A stretch of DNA of 64,000 nucleotides from Lentibacter sp. XHP0401 (GCF_025751535.1 NZ_JAOWLC010000001.1:434001-498000); one strand, 5' to 3'; counted from the stretch's first letter, positions 26,617 to 37,272 are shown. Numbers and translations are program-made. Notes: generated by a model not told the origin, from the letters alone.

Positions 26617-26805
26617 AGTCTCTCTCCTTGCGCGACAATGTCTTGCCAATGTCTTAGCTGGGCTGGCGCAAGGCTGAAAGGGGGATGCCGCGCAAATTAC
26701 GCATCTGTTAGCGTTAAACTTTCACATGAAAGGCAAAAAGAGGTTTCTTGGTTGCGCTATTTCTGCGGGGCAGGCAAAACTGCCTCTAAAATGGAGAGTT
26801 AAGTT

Positions 26806-27768
26806 ATGAGTGGTTTGCTGGCACTTTTGGATGATGTCGCGGCAATTGCCAAAGTGGCAGCAGCCTCTGTGGATGACGTGATAGGGCAGGCAGCCAAGGC
26901 CGGTTCGAAAGCCGCGGGCGCGATGATTGATGATGCAGCCGTGACACCTAAGTATGTGCATGGCTTTGCTGCTGAGCGCGAATTGCCGGTTATCTGGCGG
27001 ATCGCACGCGGATCAATGATCAACAAACTTGTTTTCTTGCTACCTGCCGGGCTTGCACTGAGCAATTTTGCGCCTTGGGCTATTCCGCCCTTGCTGATGT
27101 TGGGGGGCGCATATCTTTGCTTTGAGGGAGCGGAGAAAATCGCTCATGCTTTGGGCTTGATAGAGCATCATCATGCCGAAGGAGAAGAAACGCATGACGA
27201 TCCTGCGCACCTTGAAGAAGAGCGCGCGAAAGGCGCAATCAAGACAGACTTTATTTTATCTGCCGAAATCATGACGATTGCACTGGCGGCCATTCCCAAA
27301 AGCACCTTCTGGATGGAGGCTTTTACGCTCGCAGCAGTGGCTGTTATGATTACTGTTGCCGTCTATGGCTCGGTCGCTTTGATTGTGAAAGCCGATGACG
27401 TTGGCTTGCACATGGCCAATAACGCACACTTTAGTTTTACGCGCCGTCTGGGCGAAGGCATTGTAAAAGCCATGCCGAATTTTCTCTGGTTGCTCACAGT
27501 TGTCGGAACGGCTGCAATGCTTTGGGTCGGTGGCTCGATAATTATACATGCGCTTCACGAGTTGGGATTTCACGCGCCATATGTAATGATTAAAGAAATG
27601 GCTGCCTCACTTGCTAATAGTATTGGCGGTGCGATAGGTGCGCTGAAATGGGTGTTTACGGCAACGATGGACGGCATTTTGGGCCTTGCTCTGGGTTTAT
27701 TGCTCGTTCCGTTCGGCTTGAAGGTTGTGACACCAATCTGGCAGGCGTTGTTTCGTAAAAACGTCTGA
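26806..27768 (+). CDS. DUF808 family (YedI-like) membrane protein
   Basis: A 320-residue inner-membrane protein of the DUF808/YedI family. The N-terminal MSGLLALLDDVAAIAKVAAA and the block AERELPVIWRIARGSMINKL are family hallmarks; about six hydrophobic segments follow, with a histidine/acid-rich loop (IEHHHAEGEETHDDPAHLEE) near residue 125. No function is established for the family. Divergent from gap with a 190-base spacer; convergent with tkt across a palindromic repeat. Confidence 0.9.
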   Translation: MSGLLALLDDVAAIAKVAAASVDDVIGQAAKAGSKAAGAMIDDAAVTPKYVHGFAAERELPVIWRIARGSMINKLVFLLPAGLALSNFAPWAIPPLLMLGGAYLCFEGAEKIAHALGLIEHHHAEGEETHDDPAHLEEERAKGAIKTDFILSAEIMTIALAAIPKSTFWMEAFTLAAVAVMITVAVYGSVALIVKADDVGLHMANNAHFSFTRRLGEGIVKAMPNFLWLLTVVGTAAMLWVGGSIIIHALHELGFHAPYVMIKEMAASLANSIGGAIGALKWVFTATMDGILGLALGLLLVPFGLKVVTPIWQALFRKNV

Positions 27769-27830
27769 TCTTTTTCGTTCCCCAAATATCCTAGGGGGAG
27801 TTCGAGGAGGGGCTAGCCAGTCCCCCCTCG
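27769..27830 (-). repeat. Palindromic intergenic repeat, terminator-like (copy 2)
   Basis: Read on the minus strand it carries a hairpin with outer arms CGAGG and CCTCG around GGCTAGCC, then CTCCCCCTAGGATATTTGGG and an A-rich tail. The arrangement matches the repeat at 10018-10073. It lies between the convergent DUF808 and tkt genes, downstream of tkt in its own orientation. Confidence 0.65.
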
Positions 27831-27848
27831 TTGCGAATACCCGAAGCT

Positions 27849-29864
27849 CTAAAGAAGAGCTTTCACTCTCGTAGCGATGGCTTCGGCAGTGATGCCAAAC
27901 TTCTCAAACAGAACCTCGGCTGGGGCAGATGCGCCAAAGCCTTCCATCCCGACAAAGTCCGCTTTGCCAGCCTTGCCACGCTCACCGGTCAGCCAGCGGT
28001 CCCAGCCCATACGCGCGCCTGCCTCGACGGCCACACGCACGGGACCTGCGGGCAAGACTTTGCGGCGGTAGGCTTCGTCCTGTACTTCAAAGAGCTCCCA
28101 GCATGGCATCGAGACAACCCGGGTACCGATGCCTTCGGCTTCCAGAATAGCGCGCGCGTCCATTGCGGCGGACACTTCAGACCCTGTTGCCATGATGATG
28201 GCTTGGCGCTTACCTGTCGCTTCAGCCAGCACATATGCGCCCTGAGCTGTGAGGTTCTTCAACTTGTGTTCTGTGCGCAGCGTCGGCAGATTTTGACGTG
28301 TCAAAGCAAGCACCGAGGGGGTGCTTTTCGATGTGAGCGCAATCTCCCATGCTTCAGCGGTTTCAACTGTGTCACAGGGGCGGAAGGTGTAACTGTCGGG
28401 TGTTGCACGACAGATCGCCAGATGCTCGACAGGTTGGTGTGTTGGTCCGTCTTCGCCCACACCGATGCTGTCGTGTGTCATGACAAACACCGTTGGAATT
28501 TTCATCAAAGAGGCCAGCCGCATGGAGGGGCGGGCGTAGTCAGTGAATGTAAAGAATGTCCCGCCATAAGCCCGCACGCCGCCATGGAGCACCATGCCGT
28601 TCATCGCGGCGGCCATGCCATGCTCGCGGATGCCATAGTAGATATAGCGTCCTTTACGGTTGTCGATATCATGCGTGCCTAAATCACCGGTCTTGGTGTT
28701 GTTTGAGCCAGTGAGATCAGCAGAGCCGCCCACGGTCTCTGGCATGATCGGGTTGATCACTTCCAGCACCATTTCCGAGCTTTTGCGCGTTGCTACTTTT
28801 GGAGCGCCTTCGGAGATTTGCTTTTTCAGCGCTTTAATTGTGGCGGAGAGCTTCTTTGGAGGATCAAAGGCAAGCGCGCGATTGAAGTCTTCCTGCTTGC
28901 GGCCAGATAGGCTGGCAAAACGCTCTTCCCATGCCGCACGCTCTGATGCGCCGCGTGTGCCGATGGCTTCCCATTGTGCTTTGATGTCTGAGGGGATTTC
29001 GAACGGCCCCCAAACCCAGCCATAGCCTTGTTTGGCTTCGGCCAGTTGGCTTGCGTCGGTGAGCGCACCATGTCCCTTTGAGGTGTCCTGAGCCGCGTGG
29101 CCCAGAGCGATGTGCGTTTTGCAAGCAATCATGGAAGGCTTCGACGTAGTCTTGGCCTTGGTAATAGCCGCATCAATCGCGATCGGGTCATGTCCGTCTA
29201 TCTCGATCACATGCCAGCCAGCCGCTTTAAACCGCTGTGGCTGGTTCGTGCGGTCAGACAGCTCGACTGTGCCATCGATAGTGATGTTGTTGTTGTCCCA
29301 GAAGACAATAAGCTTGCCGAGGCGCTGGCGCCCTGCAAGCGTTATGGCTTCTTGGCTAATACCTTCCATCAAGCAACCGTCGCCTGCGATAACATATGTA
29401 AAGTGGTCAACGATCTTGCGGCCATAGCGCGCGCGCTGGATTTCTTCAGCGATGGCAAAGCCGACCGAGTTGGCGATTCCCTGGCCGAGTGGGCCTGTCG
29501 TTGTCTCGACGCCTTTGGCGTGGCCATACTCCGGGTGGCCTGCTGTAATTGCGCCCCATTGGCGGAAGTTTTTTACCTGCTCGATGGTCATGTCTTCATA
29601 ACCCGTGAGGTGCAACAGAGAATAAAGCAACATCGAGCCGTGACCCGCTGACAGGATAAAACGGTCGCGGTCGGGCCAGTCCGGGGCCTTCGCATCAAAC
29701 TTCAGGTGCTTTTCATAAAGCACAGTCGCAACGTCTGCCATGCCCATGGGCATTCCGGAGTGACCGGAGTTGGCAGCGGCGACAGCATCAAGTGTGAGTG
29801 CGCGTATGGCGGCGGCGCGCATCCAATGGTCCGGGTTGGCGGCGCGTAGGGCAGCAGTATCCAA
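27849..29864 (-). CDS. tkt: Transketolase
   Basis: Thiamine diphosphate enzyme of the pentose phosphate pathway (and of any Calvin cycle present). 671 residues. Signatures: [20 protein letters not shown] at the N-terminus, the ThDP-binding [13 protein letters not shown] with [10 protein letters not shown], and [19 protein letters not shown] followed by [19 protein letters not shown] in the pyrimidine domain. The start is a TTG (29864) with GAGGA 8 bases before it and gives the family N-terminus [14 protein letters not shown]; the first ATG would remove 14 conserved residues. Confidence 0.97.
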   Translation of the reverse strand: MDTAALRAANPDHWMRAAAIRALTLDAVAAANSGHSGMPMGMADVATVLYEKHLKFDAKAPDWPDRDRFILSAGHGSMLLYSLLHLTGYEDMTIEQVKNFRQWGAITAGHPEYGHAKGVETTTGPLGQGIANSVGFAIAEEIQRARYGRKIVDHFTYVIAGDGCLMEGISQEAITLAGRQRLGKLIVFWDNNNITIDGTVELSDRTNQPQRFKAAGWHVIEIDGHDPIAIDAAITKAKTTSKPSMIACKTHIALGHAAQDTSKGHGALTDASQLAEAKQGYGWVWGPFEIPSDIKAQWEAIGTRGASERAAWEERFASLSGRKQEDFNRALAFDPPKKLSATIKALKKQISEGAPKVATRKSSEMVLEVINPIMPETVGGSADLTGSNNTKTGDLGTHDIDNRKGRYIYYGIREHGMAAAMNGMVLHGGVRAYGGTFFTFTDYARPSMRLASLMKIPTVFVMTHDSIGVGEDGPTHQPVEHLAICRATPDSYTFRPCDTVETAEAWEIALTSKSTPSVLALTRQNLPTLRTEHKLKNLTAQGAYVLAEATGKRQAIIMATGSEVSAAMDARAILEAEGIGTRVVSMPCWELFEVQDEAYRRKVLPAGPVRVAVEAGARMGWDRWLTGERGKAGKADFVGMEGFGASAPAEVLFEKFGITAEAIATRVKALL

Positions 29865-30067
29865 GGCTTCGTCCTCATTTCATGGCAACAGGTTTCTTAA
29901 AGGTCTTTAACAGCCCAAAGTGAAGAGGCAAATGTGGTTTTCCTCTGATGGGTGCAAAACCCGATAATATGGCCTAAACTTTTTAATAAGCCACTCGGCA
30001 TAGTGGCGGTTTGATTCGCGAATGCGAAGCGTGACCTGCAACAGGCATAAGTATTGAGGATGTGCAG

Positions 30068-30559
30068 ATGAGTGAGATTGAAGAGCTTGAGCGTCGCATT
30101 ACGGCAGCTCTGGACCGAATTGGGCGCTCGACGGAGGCTATGGATGGCGCTGGTACTGATCCTGAAGAGGTCGCTAAGCTGAAATCAGCGCTGGAAGAAG
30201 AGAAACTTGTCAGCGCCCAGTTTGAAGAGCGTAACAAAAAATTGCGTGAGAAATATGAAGACGCGCGGGAGACACTGGAAGCCGAACTCGAAGCACAGCG
30301 TATGGCGACCGCAAAGCTCGATATGGAAATGCAGAGAATGCGTGCAGCCAACGAACAGTTGCGCAGCTCCAACTCCGCATTGCGTGAAGCAAACGAAAAG
30401 GGTGTAGGCGAGCCCCATCTGATCAATAAAGCGATGCTGGCCGAGCTTGAGGGCTTGCGCGCGGCACGGGCTGTCGACAAGGCCGAAGCCGCCGCAATTG
30501 CCGATACAATCGGTTTGGCCCTTAACGGGCAGTTGCCCACGATTGAGGAGGGCGTCTGA
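30068..30559 (+). CDS. Coiled-coil protein upstream of zapA
   Basis: A roughly 163-residue, highly charged cytoplasmic protein. Residues about 35-115 are almost continuous heptads rich in Glu, Lys, Leu and Arg (EEVAKLKSALEEEKLVSAQF onwards), predicting a long coiled coil. The C-terminal LINKAMLAELEGLRAARAVD looks like a short conserved module. It overlaps zapA by one base (TGATG), so the two are translationally coupled, and a division-related scaffold role alongside ZapA is plausible. GTG 30062 is an alternative start. Confidence 0.8.
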   Translation: MSEIEELERRITAALDRIGRSTEAMDGAGTDPEEVAKLKSALEEEKLVSAQFEERNKKLREKYEDARETLEAELEAQRMATAKLDMEMQRMRAANEQLRSSNSALREANEKGVGEPHLINKAMLAELEGLRAARAVDKAEAAAIADTIGLALNGQLPTIEEGV

Positions 30560-30969
30560 TGCCAGAGATAAAGATAGAGATCGGTGGACGGGTTTTTGAA
30601 GTGGCCTGTCAGGAAGGCGAAGAGCACTACCTACATAGTGCGGCTGCGATGCTGGATGCAGAAGCCAGTACACTTACCAGCCAGATTGGGAGGCTGCCCG
30701 AGCCACGAATGTTGCTTATGGCCGGGTTGATGCTTGCAGACAAAACAGCAGGTGTCGAAGACAAGCTAAAATCGCGCGACGCACGCATTGCAGAACTTGA
30801 GAATGAAATAGCACGGCTCAGCACCATGCCCGCGCCAACGCCAGAGCGCATCGAAGTGCCCGTGGTTCCGGTATCTTTGTCAGACAGTATGGCAGAGCTT
30901 GCCGCGCGCGCAGAATCCATTGCAGGCGCTCTCGAAGAACGGCTTGGCGCGAAAAAAACGGTTGGCTGA
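30559..30969 (+). CDS. zapA: Cell division protein ZapA
   Basis: ZapA binds and bundles FtsZ at the division ring. 136 residues: the N-terminal beta unit MPEIKIEIGGRVFEVACQEG and the helical EEHYLHSAAAMLDAEASTLT, then RMLLMAGLMLADKTAG leading into a coiled coil. The C-terminal 40 residues are a proline- and valine-rich linker plus helix, longer than E. coli ZapA, as usual in alphaproteobacteria. Coupled to the upstream coiled-coil gene. Confidence 0.88.
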   Translation: MPEIKIEIGGRVFEVACQEGEEHYLHSAAAMLDAEASTLTSQIGRLPEPRMLLMAGLMLADKTAGVEDKLKSRDARIAELENEIARLSTMPAPTPERIEVPVVPVSLSDSMAELAARAESIAGALEERLGAKKTVG

Positions 30970-31031
30970 GATTTTCTTCTTGATTCCGTATTTACAAGCC
31001 TAGCGGATGCCGCTTATAGAAGCGCTCGGTC

Positions 31032-31108
31032 CGGGGCGTAGCGCAGCCTGGTAGCGCACCTGTTTTGGGTACAGGGGGTCGTAAGTTCGAATCTTACCGT
31101 CCCGACCA
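31032..31108 (+). tRNA. tRNA-Pro (anticodon UGG)
   Basis: A 77-base cloverleaf including an encoded CCA. Acceptor arms CGGGGCG and CGTCCCG pair with one G-U; the anticodon arm is CCTGT, loop TTTGGGT, ACAGG, giving anticodon TGG; the T arm is GTAAG TTCGAAT CTTAC. No integrase or target-site duplication is seen beside it. Confidence 0.97.
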
Positions 31109-31847
31109 TCTTACTACATCGTAAAAGTAAGCTCCGCATTTATGCGGCAGCTTGCTTGTGCGTGTTTGAAGCGGTTTTCAATGTGATCCCAATAGAGGGG
31201 AGTGTTGGGGAGAGTTTGCGAACTCGAAGCCCATAGAATCGTTTGTGGCCAGACTTCGGCTTGTCGGATCGACTTGTGGTAAAAAAACGGATATTGGCCC
31301 AGAAGACTGTAAAGAATGTGTGACATTCTTCTACCCACGACATTTTTTTATAGGGGCTCATATTTTATCCACTGCCATGTATAAAATGTGCCCCCAAAAA
31401 GCCTCTTTTTTGAGCGTTTTGTCGTAAGCCTGTCAAAAGAAAAGAGTTTCGCGACTTTGTGATCGTTTGGTTTGCCAAGCCTTTGCCTGCGTTGATCGGG
31501 GGATGAATCATCATGGGTGACCAGGCAAACCGTTAGGTCACTATCGTCAACAGAAATTTGGACAAATTAACAAAAAGTTTCCGTTGACCTGTCGTGTCTA
31601 AATACGCCAGATAGTGTCAGCCGGATGAAAGACCACAACATATAGAGGTCATCAGTCGGGCGGGGACAGGTTTAGGTCACAAGCATAGCGCTTTAGGCGT
31701 CGTGGTAAGGCTGCGTAGAGGTGTATCTGCGTAAACGGAGACCTTGTGTTCTTGTCAGATTAAGCTGGCTCAACAGAGAGGTTGGTCCACTTGAGTGGGC
31801 AACTGTTCGGGAATTTGGATCAAATGGCTAGAGGGCAAGGCAGAGCA
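31109..31847. other. 739-base noncoding region between tRNA-Pro and nrdJ
   Basis: No convincing gene is present; the longest open frame (31245-31427, 60 codons) lacks a ribosome site and coding character. Structures seen: an 11-bp stem at 31129-31153 (probable tRNA processing or termination hairpin); a perfect 8+3+8 inverted repeat at 31312-31330 (AAGAATGT/ACATTCTT); a long imperfect hairpin at about 31366-31410 with GGGGC/GCCCC outer arms; distant arms GGTTTGCC (31469-31476) and GGCAAACC (31524-31531); and the sequence TTAGGTCAC twice (31533-31541 and 31672-31680). The last 270 bases probably hold the nrdJ promoter and leader. Confidence 0.6.
31602..31648 (+). promoter_or_regulatory. Candidate NrdR box pair upstream of nrdJ
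   Basis: Two 16-base sites, 31602-31617 and 31633-31648, match the NrdR consensus ACACAATATATAGTGT (as I recall it) at 11 and 12 of 16 positions and start exactly 31 bases apart, the usual helically phased spacing for NrdR box pairs. A possible -35 (TTGACC, 31584-31589) lies just upstream. They are about 200-245 bases before the nrdJ start. Confidence 0.5.
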
Positions 31848-34800
31848 ATGAAAATTGAGAGAAAGTTTACTGAGGCAGGTAAAGACGCATACGCAGGCAT
31901 AGAGTTTGTGACGACGACCTCCGAAATTCGCAATCCTGACGGCACGACTGTGTTCAAGCTCGACAACGTTGAAGTTCCAAAGAAGTGGAGCCAAGTTGCA
32001 TCGGATGTGATTGCCCAGAAATATTTCCGCAAAGCCGGCGTTCCCACCACGATGAAAAAGGTGAAGGAAAAAGACGTCCCAGAATTTCTCTGGCGCTCGG
32101 TTCCAGCCTCCGACGCAACAGAGAAGACCGGCGAGATTTCCGCCAAGCAAGTATTTGACCGCCTTGCGGGCGCTTGGGCTTATTGGGGCTGGAAAGGCGG
32201 CTATTTCACAACAGAAGAAGACGCGAGCGCCTATTATGATGAAATGCGCTACATGCTGGCTACACAGCGTGCCGCACCAAACTCTCCTCAGTGGTTCAAC
32301 ACCGGCCTGCACTGGGCCTATGGTATCGACGGGCCAGGGCAGGGCCACTACTATGTGGATTACCAATCCGGCGAGCTGACCAAATCTGCCTCTGCCTACG
32401 AGCACCCGCAGCCACACGCGTGCTTCATCCAATCTGTCAAAGATGATTTGGTCGGTGATGGCGGTATCATGGACCTCTGGGTGCGTGAAGCGCGTCTGTT
32501 CAAGTATGGCTCCGGCACGGGCACTAATTTTTCACACCTGCGCGCCTCAAACGAAGCCCTCTCGGGCGGCGGCAAATCATCTGGCCTCATGGGGTTCCTA
32601 AAGATCGGTGACCGCGCGGCTGGTGCTATTAAATCGGGTGGCACAACACGCCGCGCGGCCAAGATGGTCATTGTCGATGCGGACCATCCCGATATCGAAG
32701 AATACATTAACTGGAAGGTGAAAGAGGAGCAAAAGGTTGCTTCTATTGTCGCTGGATCAAAGCTACACGAAGAAAAGCTCAACGAGATTTTCGCAGCCAT
32801 TCGAACATGGGACGGTTCAACCGAGGATTCGGTCGATCCCAAGAAAAACGAACAGCTCAAAACGGCTATTCGTGGCGCGAAGAAAGTTCACATTCCTGAA
32901 ACATACGTCAAGCGCGTGCTTGACTATGCAAAGCAGGGTTTTGGCTCGATCGAGTTTCCGACTTATGACACAGATTGGGATTCTGAAGCCTACGCTTCAG
33001 TCTCGGGCCAAAATTCCAACAACTCGATCCGCGTGACAAACGCCTACCTCAAAGCCGTCAAAGACGATGCCGATTGGGAGTTGATCCGCCGCACAGATGG
33101 CTCGGTAGCGAAAACCATCAAGGCACGTGCACTTTGGGAAGATGTGGGACACGCCGCATGGGCCTGTGCTGATCCTGGTATCCAGTTCCACGACACAGTC
33201 AATGAGTGGCACACTTGCCCTGAAGATGGCGAGATCCGCGGCTCCAACCCGTGTTCGGAATACATGTTCCTAGATGACACGGCCTGCAACCTTGCTTCTA
33301 TGAATCTGTTGACCTTCCTCAAGGATGGAAAGTTCCAAGCTGAAGACTACATGCACGCCACTCGCCTGTGGACAGTGACGCTCGAAATCTCGGTGACGAT
33401 GGCGCAGTTTCCGTCAAAAGAAATTGCGCAACGCTCGTATGACTTCCGCACATTGGGCCTTGGCTATGCCAACATTGGTGGCCTTCTGATGAACCTCGGA
33501 CTCGGCTATGACAGCGATGAAGGTCGCGCGATCGGTGCAGCTCTCACAGCAATAATGACCGGCGTGTCTTATGCGACATCTGCCGAAATGGCGGGCGAGC
33601 TTGGGGCTTTTGCAGGCTATGAACGCAACCGTGAGCACATGCTCCGTGTTATTCGTAACCACCGCAATGCCGCTTATGGCGCGACCGAAGGCTACGAGAA
33701 CCTCGAGATCAAACCTGTTCCGCTTGATCTTGCAAGCTGCCCTGACGGCCAGCTGGTTGATCTGGCGATGGCTGTCTGGGATGAAGCTCTCAAACTGGGC
33801 GAAAAGCACGGTTACCGCAACGCGCAGGTGTCAGTTATTGCGCCGACAGGCACGATCGGCCTTGTGATGGATTGCGATACCACAGGCATCGAGCCCGATT
33901 TCGCGCTTGTTAAGTTCAAAAAGCTTGCGGGCGGTGGTTACTTCAAGATCATCAACCAGTCTGTTCCTGCCGCGCTTGAAAAGCTTGGCTATGGGAGTGC
34001 GCAGATCGAAGAAATCGTTTCTTACGCTGTCGGCCACGGCACACTCGGCAACGCACCAGGCATTAACCATACGTCGCTTATCGGCCATGGCTTTGGCCAA
34101 GCAGAGATCGACAAGGTTGAAAACGCTCTTGGCACAGCCTTTGATATCCGCTTTGTCTTTAACCAATGGACACTTGGTGAAGCTTTCTGCACAGGCACGC
34201 TTGGCATTCCTGCGGCGAAGCTCAATGATCCGACATTCGACTTGCTCAAGCACCTTGGTTATGCGCGTGCCGATATTGATGCGGCCAACGACCACGTCTG
34301 CGGGACCATGACGCTGGAAGGTGCGCCACACTTGGCCGAAAAGCACTACAACGTGTTTGATTGTGCCAACCCATGCGGCAAGCGCGGTAAGCGTTATCTT
34401 TCGACAAATGCGCATATCTATATGATGGCAGCGGCCCAAAGCTTTATCTCGGGCGCGATCTCCAAAACGATCAATATGCCCAATGATGCAACGATTGAAG
34501 ACTGCCAGAAAGCTTATGAGCTCTCATGGAGCCTCGGCGTCAAAGCCAACGCGCTTTACCGTGACGGCTCAAAGCTGAGCCAACCATTGGCCTCGGCTCT
34601 GGTCGAAGATGACGACGAAGCACTCGAAATCCTCGAAACAGGGTCCTCGCAGGAAAAAGCTGCCGTTTTGGCCGAGAAGATCGTCGAGAAGATCATCGTA
34701 AAAGAGATCGTTAAATCTCACCGCGAAAAGATGCCCGAGCGTCGCAAGGGCTATACTCAAAAAGCTGTTGTGGGTGGTCACAAGGTTTACCTGCGCACTG

Positions 34801-35540
34801 GCGAGTATCAGGACGGCGCGCTTGGTGAAATCTTCATCGATATGCACAAAGAGGGCGCTGGCTTCCGTGCGATGATGAACAACTTCGCCATCGCGGTGTC
34901 TGTCGGCCTTCAGTATGGTGTGCCGCTCGAAGAGTTTGTCGATGCCTTCACCTTCACCAAATTTGAGCCTGCTGGCATGGTTCAGGGCAACGACAGCATC
35001 AAGAATGCTACGTCGATCCTTGATTACATCTTCCGCGAGTTGGCCGTGAGCTACCTTGACCGCACAGATCTGGCCCATGTGAAGCCCGAAGGCGCAAGCT
35101 TTGATGACCTTGGCCGTGGCGAAGAAGAGGGTGTGAGCAATATTCAGGAGATGAGCGAAACATCCGCGTCGCGCTCGTTGGAAGTGCTCAAGCAGATCAG
35201 TTCGACCGGTTATTTGCGCAAGCGTCTGCCTCAGGAGCTTGTGGTGCTGCAAGGCGGCCAAAGCTTCGGCGGCATGTCGATGGCCTCTGGTGATCCTGTG
35301 AGCGCGCTGAACACGCTTGTGCCTGAAACAGCCAAGACAGCTTCAGCAGCGACAATCGTTATGAGCGAGTCACTGTCCACGACGACAAGCACAACAGCGC
35401 TGAGCATGGACGAGCGCACGAAAGCCAAGATGCAGGGCTACGAGGGCGAAGCTTGTGGCGATTGCGGCAACTACACATTGGTGCGCAACGGCACATGCAT
35501 GAAGTGCAACACATGTGGAGCCACATCTGGTTGTTCATAA
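31848..35540 (+). CDS. nrdJ: Vitamin B12-dependent (class II) ribonucleotide reductase
   Basis: Reduces ribonucleotides to deoxyribonucleotides with adenosylcobalamin, independent of oxygen. 1230 residues, normal for the large proteobacterial NrdJ, so no intein is inserted. Visible features: [20 protein letters not shown] near residue 145, [17 protein letters not shown], the active-site segment [20 protein letters not shown] with the thiyl/redox cysteine, [20 protein letters not shown], and a C-terminal zinc-ribbon-like [10 protein letters not shown] ... [14 protein letters not shown] carrying the redox cysteines. ATG 31848 ([11 protein letters not shown]) matches the family start; ATG 31824 is an in-frame alternative. 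Strong terminator downstream. Confidence 0.96.
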   Translation: MKIERKFTEAGKDAYAGIEFVTTTSEIRNPDGTTVFKLDNVEVPKKWSQVASDVIAQKYFRKAGVPTTMKKVKEKDVPEFLWRSVPASDATEKTGEISAKQVFDRLAGAWAYWGWKGGYFTTEEDASAYYDEMRYMLATQRAAPNSPQWFNTGLHWAYGIDGPGQGHYYVDYQSGELTKSASAYEHPQPHACFIQSVKDDLVGDGGIMDLWVREARLFKYGSGTGTNFSHLRASNEALSGGGKSSGLMGFLKIGDRAAGAIKSGGTTRRAAKMVIVDADHPDIEEYINWKVKEEQKVASIVAGSKLHEEKLNEIFAAIRTWDGSTEDSVDPKKNEQLKTAIRGAKKVHIPETYVKRVLDYAKQGFGSIEFPTYDTDWDSEAYASVSGQNSNNSIRVTNAYLKAVKDDADWELIRRTDGSVAKTIKARALWEDVGHAAWACADPGIQFHDTVNEWHTCPEDGEIRGSNPCSEYMFLDDTACNLASMNLLTFLKDGKFQAEDYMHATRLWTVTLEISVTMAQFPSKEIAQRSYDFRTLGLGYANIGGLLMNLGLGYDSDEGRAIGAALTAIMTGVSYATSAEMAGELGAFAGYERNREHMLRVIRNHRNAAYGATEGYENLEIKPVPLDLASCPDGQLVDLAMAVWDEALKLGEKHGYRNAQVSVIAPTGTIGLVMDCDTTGIEPDFALVKFKKLAGGGYFKIINQSVPAALEKLGYGSAQIEEIVSYAVGHGTLGNAPGINHTSLIGHGFGQAEIDKVENALGTAFDIRFVFNQWTLGEAFCTGTLGIPAAKLNDPTFDLLKHLGYARADIDAANDHVCGTMTLEGAPHLAEKHYNVFDCANPCGKRGKRYLSTNAHIYMMAAAQSFISGAISKTINMPNDATIEDCQKAYELSWSLGVKANALYRDGSKLSQPLASALVEDDDEALEILETGSSQEKAAVLAEKIVEKIIVKEIVKSHREKMPERRKGYTQKAVVGGHKVYLRTGEYQDGALGEIFIDMHKEGAGFRAMMNNFAIAVSVGLQYGVPLEEFVDAFTFTKFEPAGMVQGNDSIKNATSILDYIFRELAVSYLDRTDLAHVKPEGASFDDLGRGEEEGVSNIQEMSETSASRSLEVLKQISSTGYLRKRLPQELVVLQGGQSFGGMSMASGDPVSALNTLVPETAKTASAATIVMSESLSTTTSTTALSMDERTKAKMQGYEGEACGDCGNYTLVRNGTCMKCNTCGATSGCS

Positions 35541-35897
35541 GAAATTAGCAGTCACGGGGCGGGTGCGCTCGCCCCTGAACGCGTTCAGGCCGCAGGCATA
35601 AAACTACGAGCGGTGAATATAAGTGAGCCTGAACGGCGAAACTTGAAGGGGGGTCCAAGCGGCCCCCCATTTTTTTCTCAGGGTTTTGTTAGGAGTGTTT
35701 GAGACAGGGATGTGTGTCGATAGACATTCTGGAGGCCATCGCTTCAACTCAAAGCAAACTGCAGCGTGCTGCACATACGATCCTTGCTTTGAAACTGACC
35801 CAACATGAAACGTCTATTCTCAAACAACAAGCACGAAGCAAGGCGCATTTCGTGAAACCCGGGCCGAGTTTGGCCCTTGTAGGCGTTTTGCTAACTC
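35541..35897. other. Intergenic region nrdJ-ureD
   Basis: 357 bases without a convincing gene. It holds a short hairpin at about 35556-35575 (GGGGCG/CGCCCC), a perfect 14-bp palindrome CTGAACGCGTTCAG at 35575-35588, the nrdJ terminator and then about 210 bases that should contain the urease promoter. An 81-codon frame starting on TTG at 35699 has no ribosome site and is not believed. Confidence 0.55.
35648..35677 (+). terminator. nrdJ terminator
   Basis: GGGGGG (35648-35653) and CCCCCC (35663-35668), extended by an inner CC/GG, enclose a small loop and are followed by ATTTTTTTC. Classic intrinsic terminator about 110 bases after the nrdJ stop. Confidence 0.88.
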
Positions 35898-36956
35898 ATG
35901 CTTGTGCGCTCCCATCACCAAAAGAGCTGCATATGCCACTTTGATGGCTTCAAGGATTTGCTCATAGGGCGTGTATTATTTCATCTGACTGCCGATATTT
36001 GCATAAAATATGGGCGCTCCTTGCTGTCTCGAGGCTTCGCAACCGACAATCTGGTGGCAGCCAATAGCCCTGTCCTCCAAAAAAAACTGAGGGCTCAGGC
36101 AGCTGGAGATTTCAGAATTAATTCGCTCATCAAAATACCCTCCCAAATAGGTCGCTCTGGGCAACCAAGAGCCAATGGCAGAGTGGATATCGCCACCAAG
36201 AAACTTGATGGTGATACAAAACTCGCCCGGCTGCACCAGTCCGGCTCATTCAAGTGTTTGTTTCCACGTGTTGCCAACAAGGCTTTTGAGGCTATTTTGC
36301 TCAATACTGCGGGCGGCGTAACTGGCGGCGACAGGTTCTCTTTTACGGCGGATGTCGGTGCAGAATCCAAATTGACAGTGAGCACACAAGCATTTGAACG
36401 CGCCTATCGGGCACAGCCAGGTGAAACCGCCAAAATGAACAATCGTCTGCACGTTGGGCGTGGTGCGCGGATTAACTGGCTGCCACAGGAAACCCTTTTG
36501 TTCAACGGAAGCTCGCTGGAGCGCCAGTTACTGATTGAGCTGCAAGCCGGGGCATCGGCCTTGGTGGTTGAGCCTTTGGTGTTCGGGCGCGCCGCGATGG
36601 GCGAAAAGCTGTCAGGAGTTTTCTTCAAAGACCGGATTGAAATCCGCCGAGCAGGGAAGCCTCTTTATCTTGATGCGCTCAAACTGGGTGGGCAATTATG
36701 TGAACATCTTGCGAGTAAGTTTATCGCCAATGGTGCAGGTGCGATGGCCTCTCTTGTTTATGTTGCGAATGATGCCACGGCGCATCTGGCAAGCATTCGT
36801 GCGATTCTGCCCGAGACGGCGGGGGCAAGTCTTCTCTTCGATGATGTTCTGGTGGTGCGTGTGTTGGCAGAAGACAGTTTCGAACTGCGGCAAACCTTGA
36901 TCCCTGTTCTGACCCGCTTGCACGGCGGCGACCTCCCTAGATGCTGGATAATATGA
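35898..36956 (+). CDS. ureD: Urease accessory protein UreD (start uncertain)
   Basis: UreD/UreH forms the UreDFG complex that delivers nickel to urease. Conserved UreD text runs from [14 protein letters not shown] through [68 protein letters not shown] and [20 protein letters not shown] to [15 protein letters not shown], ending 1 base before ureA. The open frame begins at ATG 35898 (352 residues), but family members start about 20 residues before PRANG, and no ATG/GTG/TTG occurs there; the nearest candidates are GTG 36054 and GTG 36183. The N-terminal 50-90 residues as drawn are probably not all translated. Confidence 0.85.
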   Translation: MLVRSHHQKSCICHFDGFKDLLIGRVLFHLTADICIKYGRSLLSRGFATDNLVAANSPVLQKKLRAQAAGDFRINSLIKIPSQIGRSGQPRANGRVDIATKKLDGDTKLARLHQSGSFKCLFPRVANKAFEAILLNTAGGVTGGDRFSFTADVGAESKLTVSTQAFERAYRAQPGETAKMNNRLHVGRGARINWLPQETLLFNGSSLERQLLIELQAGASALVVEPLVFGRAAMGEKLSGVFFKDRIEIRRAGKPLYLDALKLGGQLCEHLASKFIANGAGAMASLVYVANDATAHLASIRAILPETAGASLLFDDVLVVRVLAEDSFELRQTLIPVLTRLHGGDLPRCWII

Positions 36957-36957
36957 C

Positions 36958-37260
36958 ATGAATCTGACCCCGAGAGAAAAGGACAAGCTGCTCATTGCCA
37001 TAGCAGCGGAGGTTGCCAGAAAACGGTTGGCGCGCGGCGTAAAGCTCAACTTTCCCGAAGCAATCGCGCTTATCACGGATGCTGTTGTTGAAGGCGCCCG
37101 GGATGGGCGCAGTGTCGCCGAGATGATGGAAGCGGGAGCTGAAGTTATTACAGCCAGCCAATGCATGGAGGGCATTCCCGAGATGATCCCCGAGGTTCAG
37201 GTTGAAGCAACTTTTCCGGACGGAACAAAGCTTGTCACCGTCCATAATCCAATCCGCTAG
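36958..37260 (+). CDS. ureA: Urease subunit gamma
   Basis: The 100-residue gamma subunit of the (ABC)3 urease. It starts [20 protein letters not shown] and contains [20 protein letters not shown] and the C-terminal [20 protein letters not shown], all diagnostic. One base separates it from ureD; the 56-residue peptide gene follows 12 bases later. Confidence 0.97.
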   Translation: MNLTPREKDKLLIAIAAEVARKRLARGVKLNFPEAIALITDAVVEGARDGRSVAEMMEAGAEVITASQCMEGIPEMIPEVQVEATFPDGTKLVTVHNPIR

Positions 37261-37272
37261 AGGAAAACCGAA

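Noticed and set aside
30970-31031. 6S RNA (ssrS), often found after zapA
   Set aside because: Only 61 bases separate zapA from the tRNA, too short, and no long central-bulge hairpin is seen.
31032-31108. tRNA-Pro as an attachment site of an integrated element
   Set aside because: No integrase, no partial tRNA 3'-end repeat and no foreign-looking genes downstream.
31245-31427. 60-codon frame in the tRNA-Pro/nrdJ gap
   Set aside because: No ribosome site, uneven composition and no hydrophobic or domain pattern; treated as chance.
31490-31700. Possible cobalamin riboswitch in front of B12-dependent nrdJ
   Set aside because: A GCCGG-ATGAAA-like string occurs near 31620, but the B12 box and the conserved core are missing.
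35699-35944. 81-codon frame before ureD
   Set aside because: Starts on TTG without a ribosome site right after the nrdJ terminator and overlaps the likely urease promoter.
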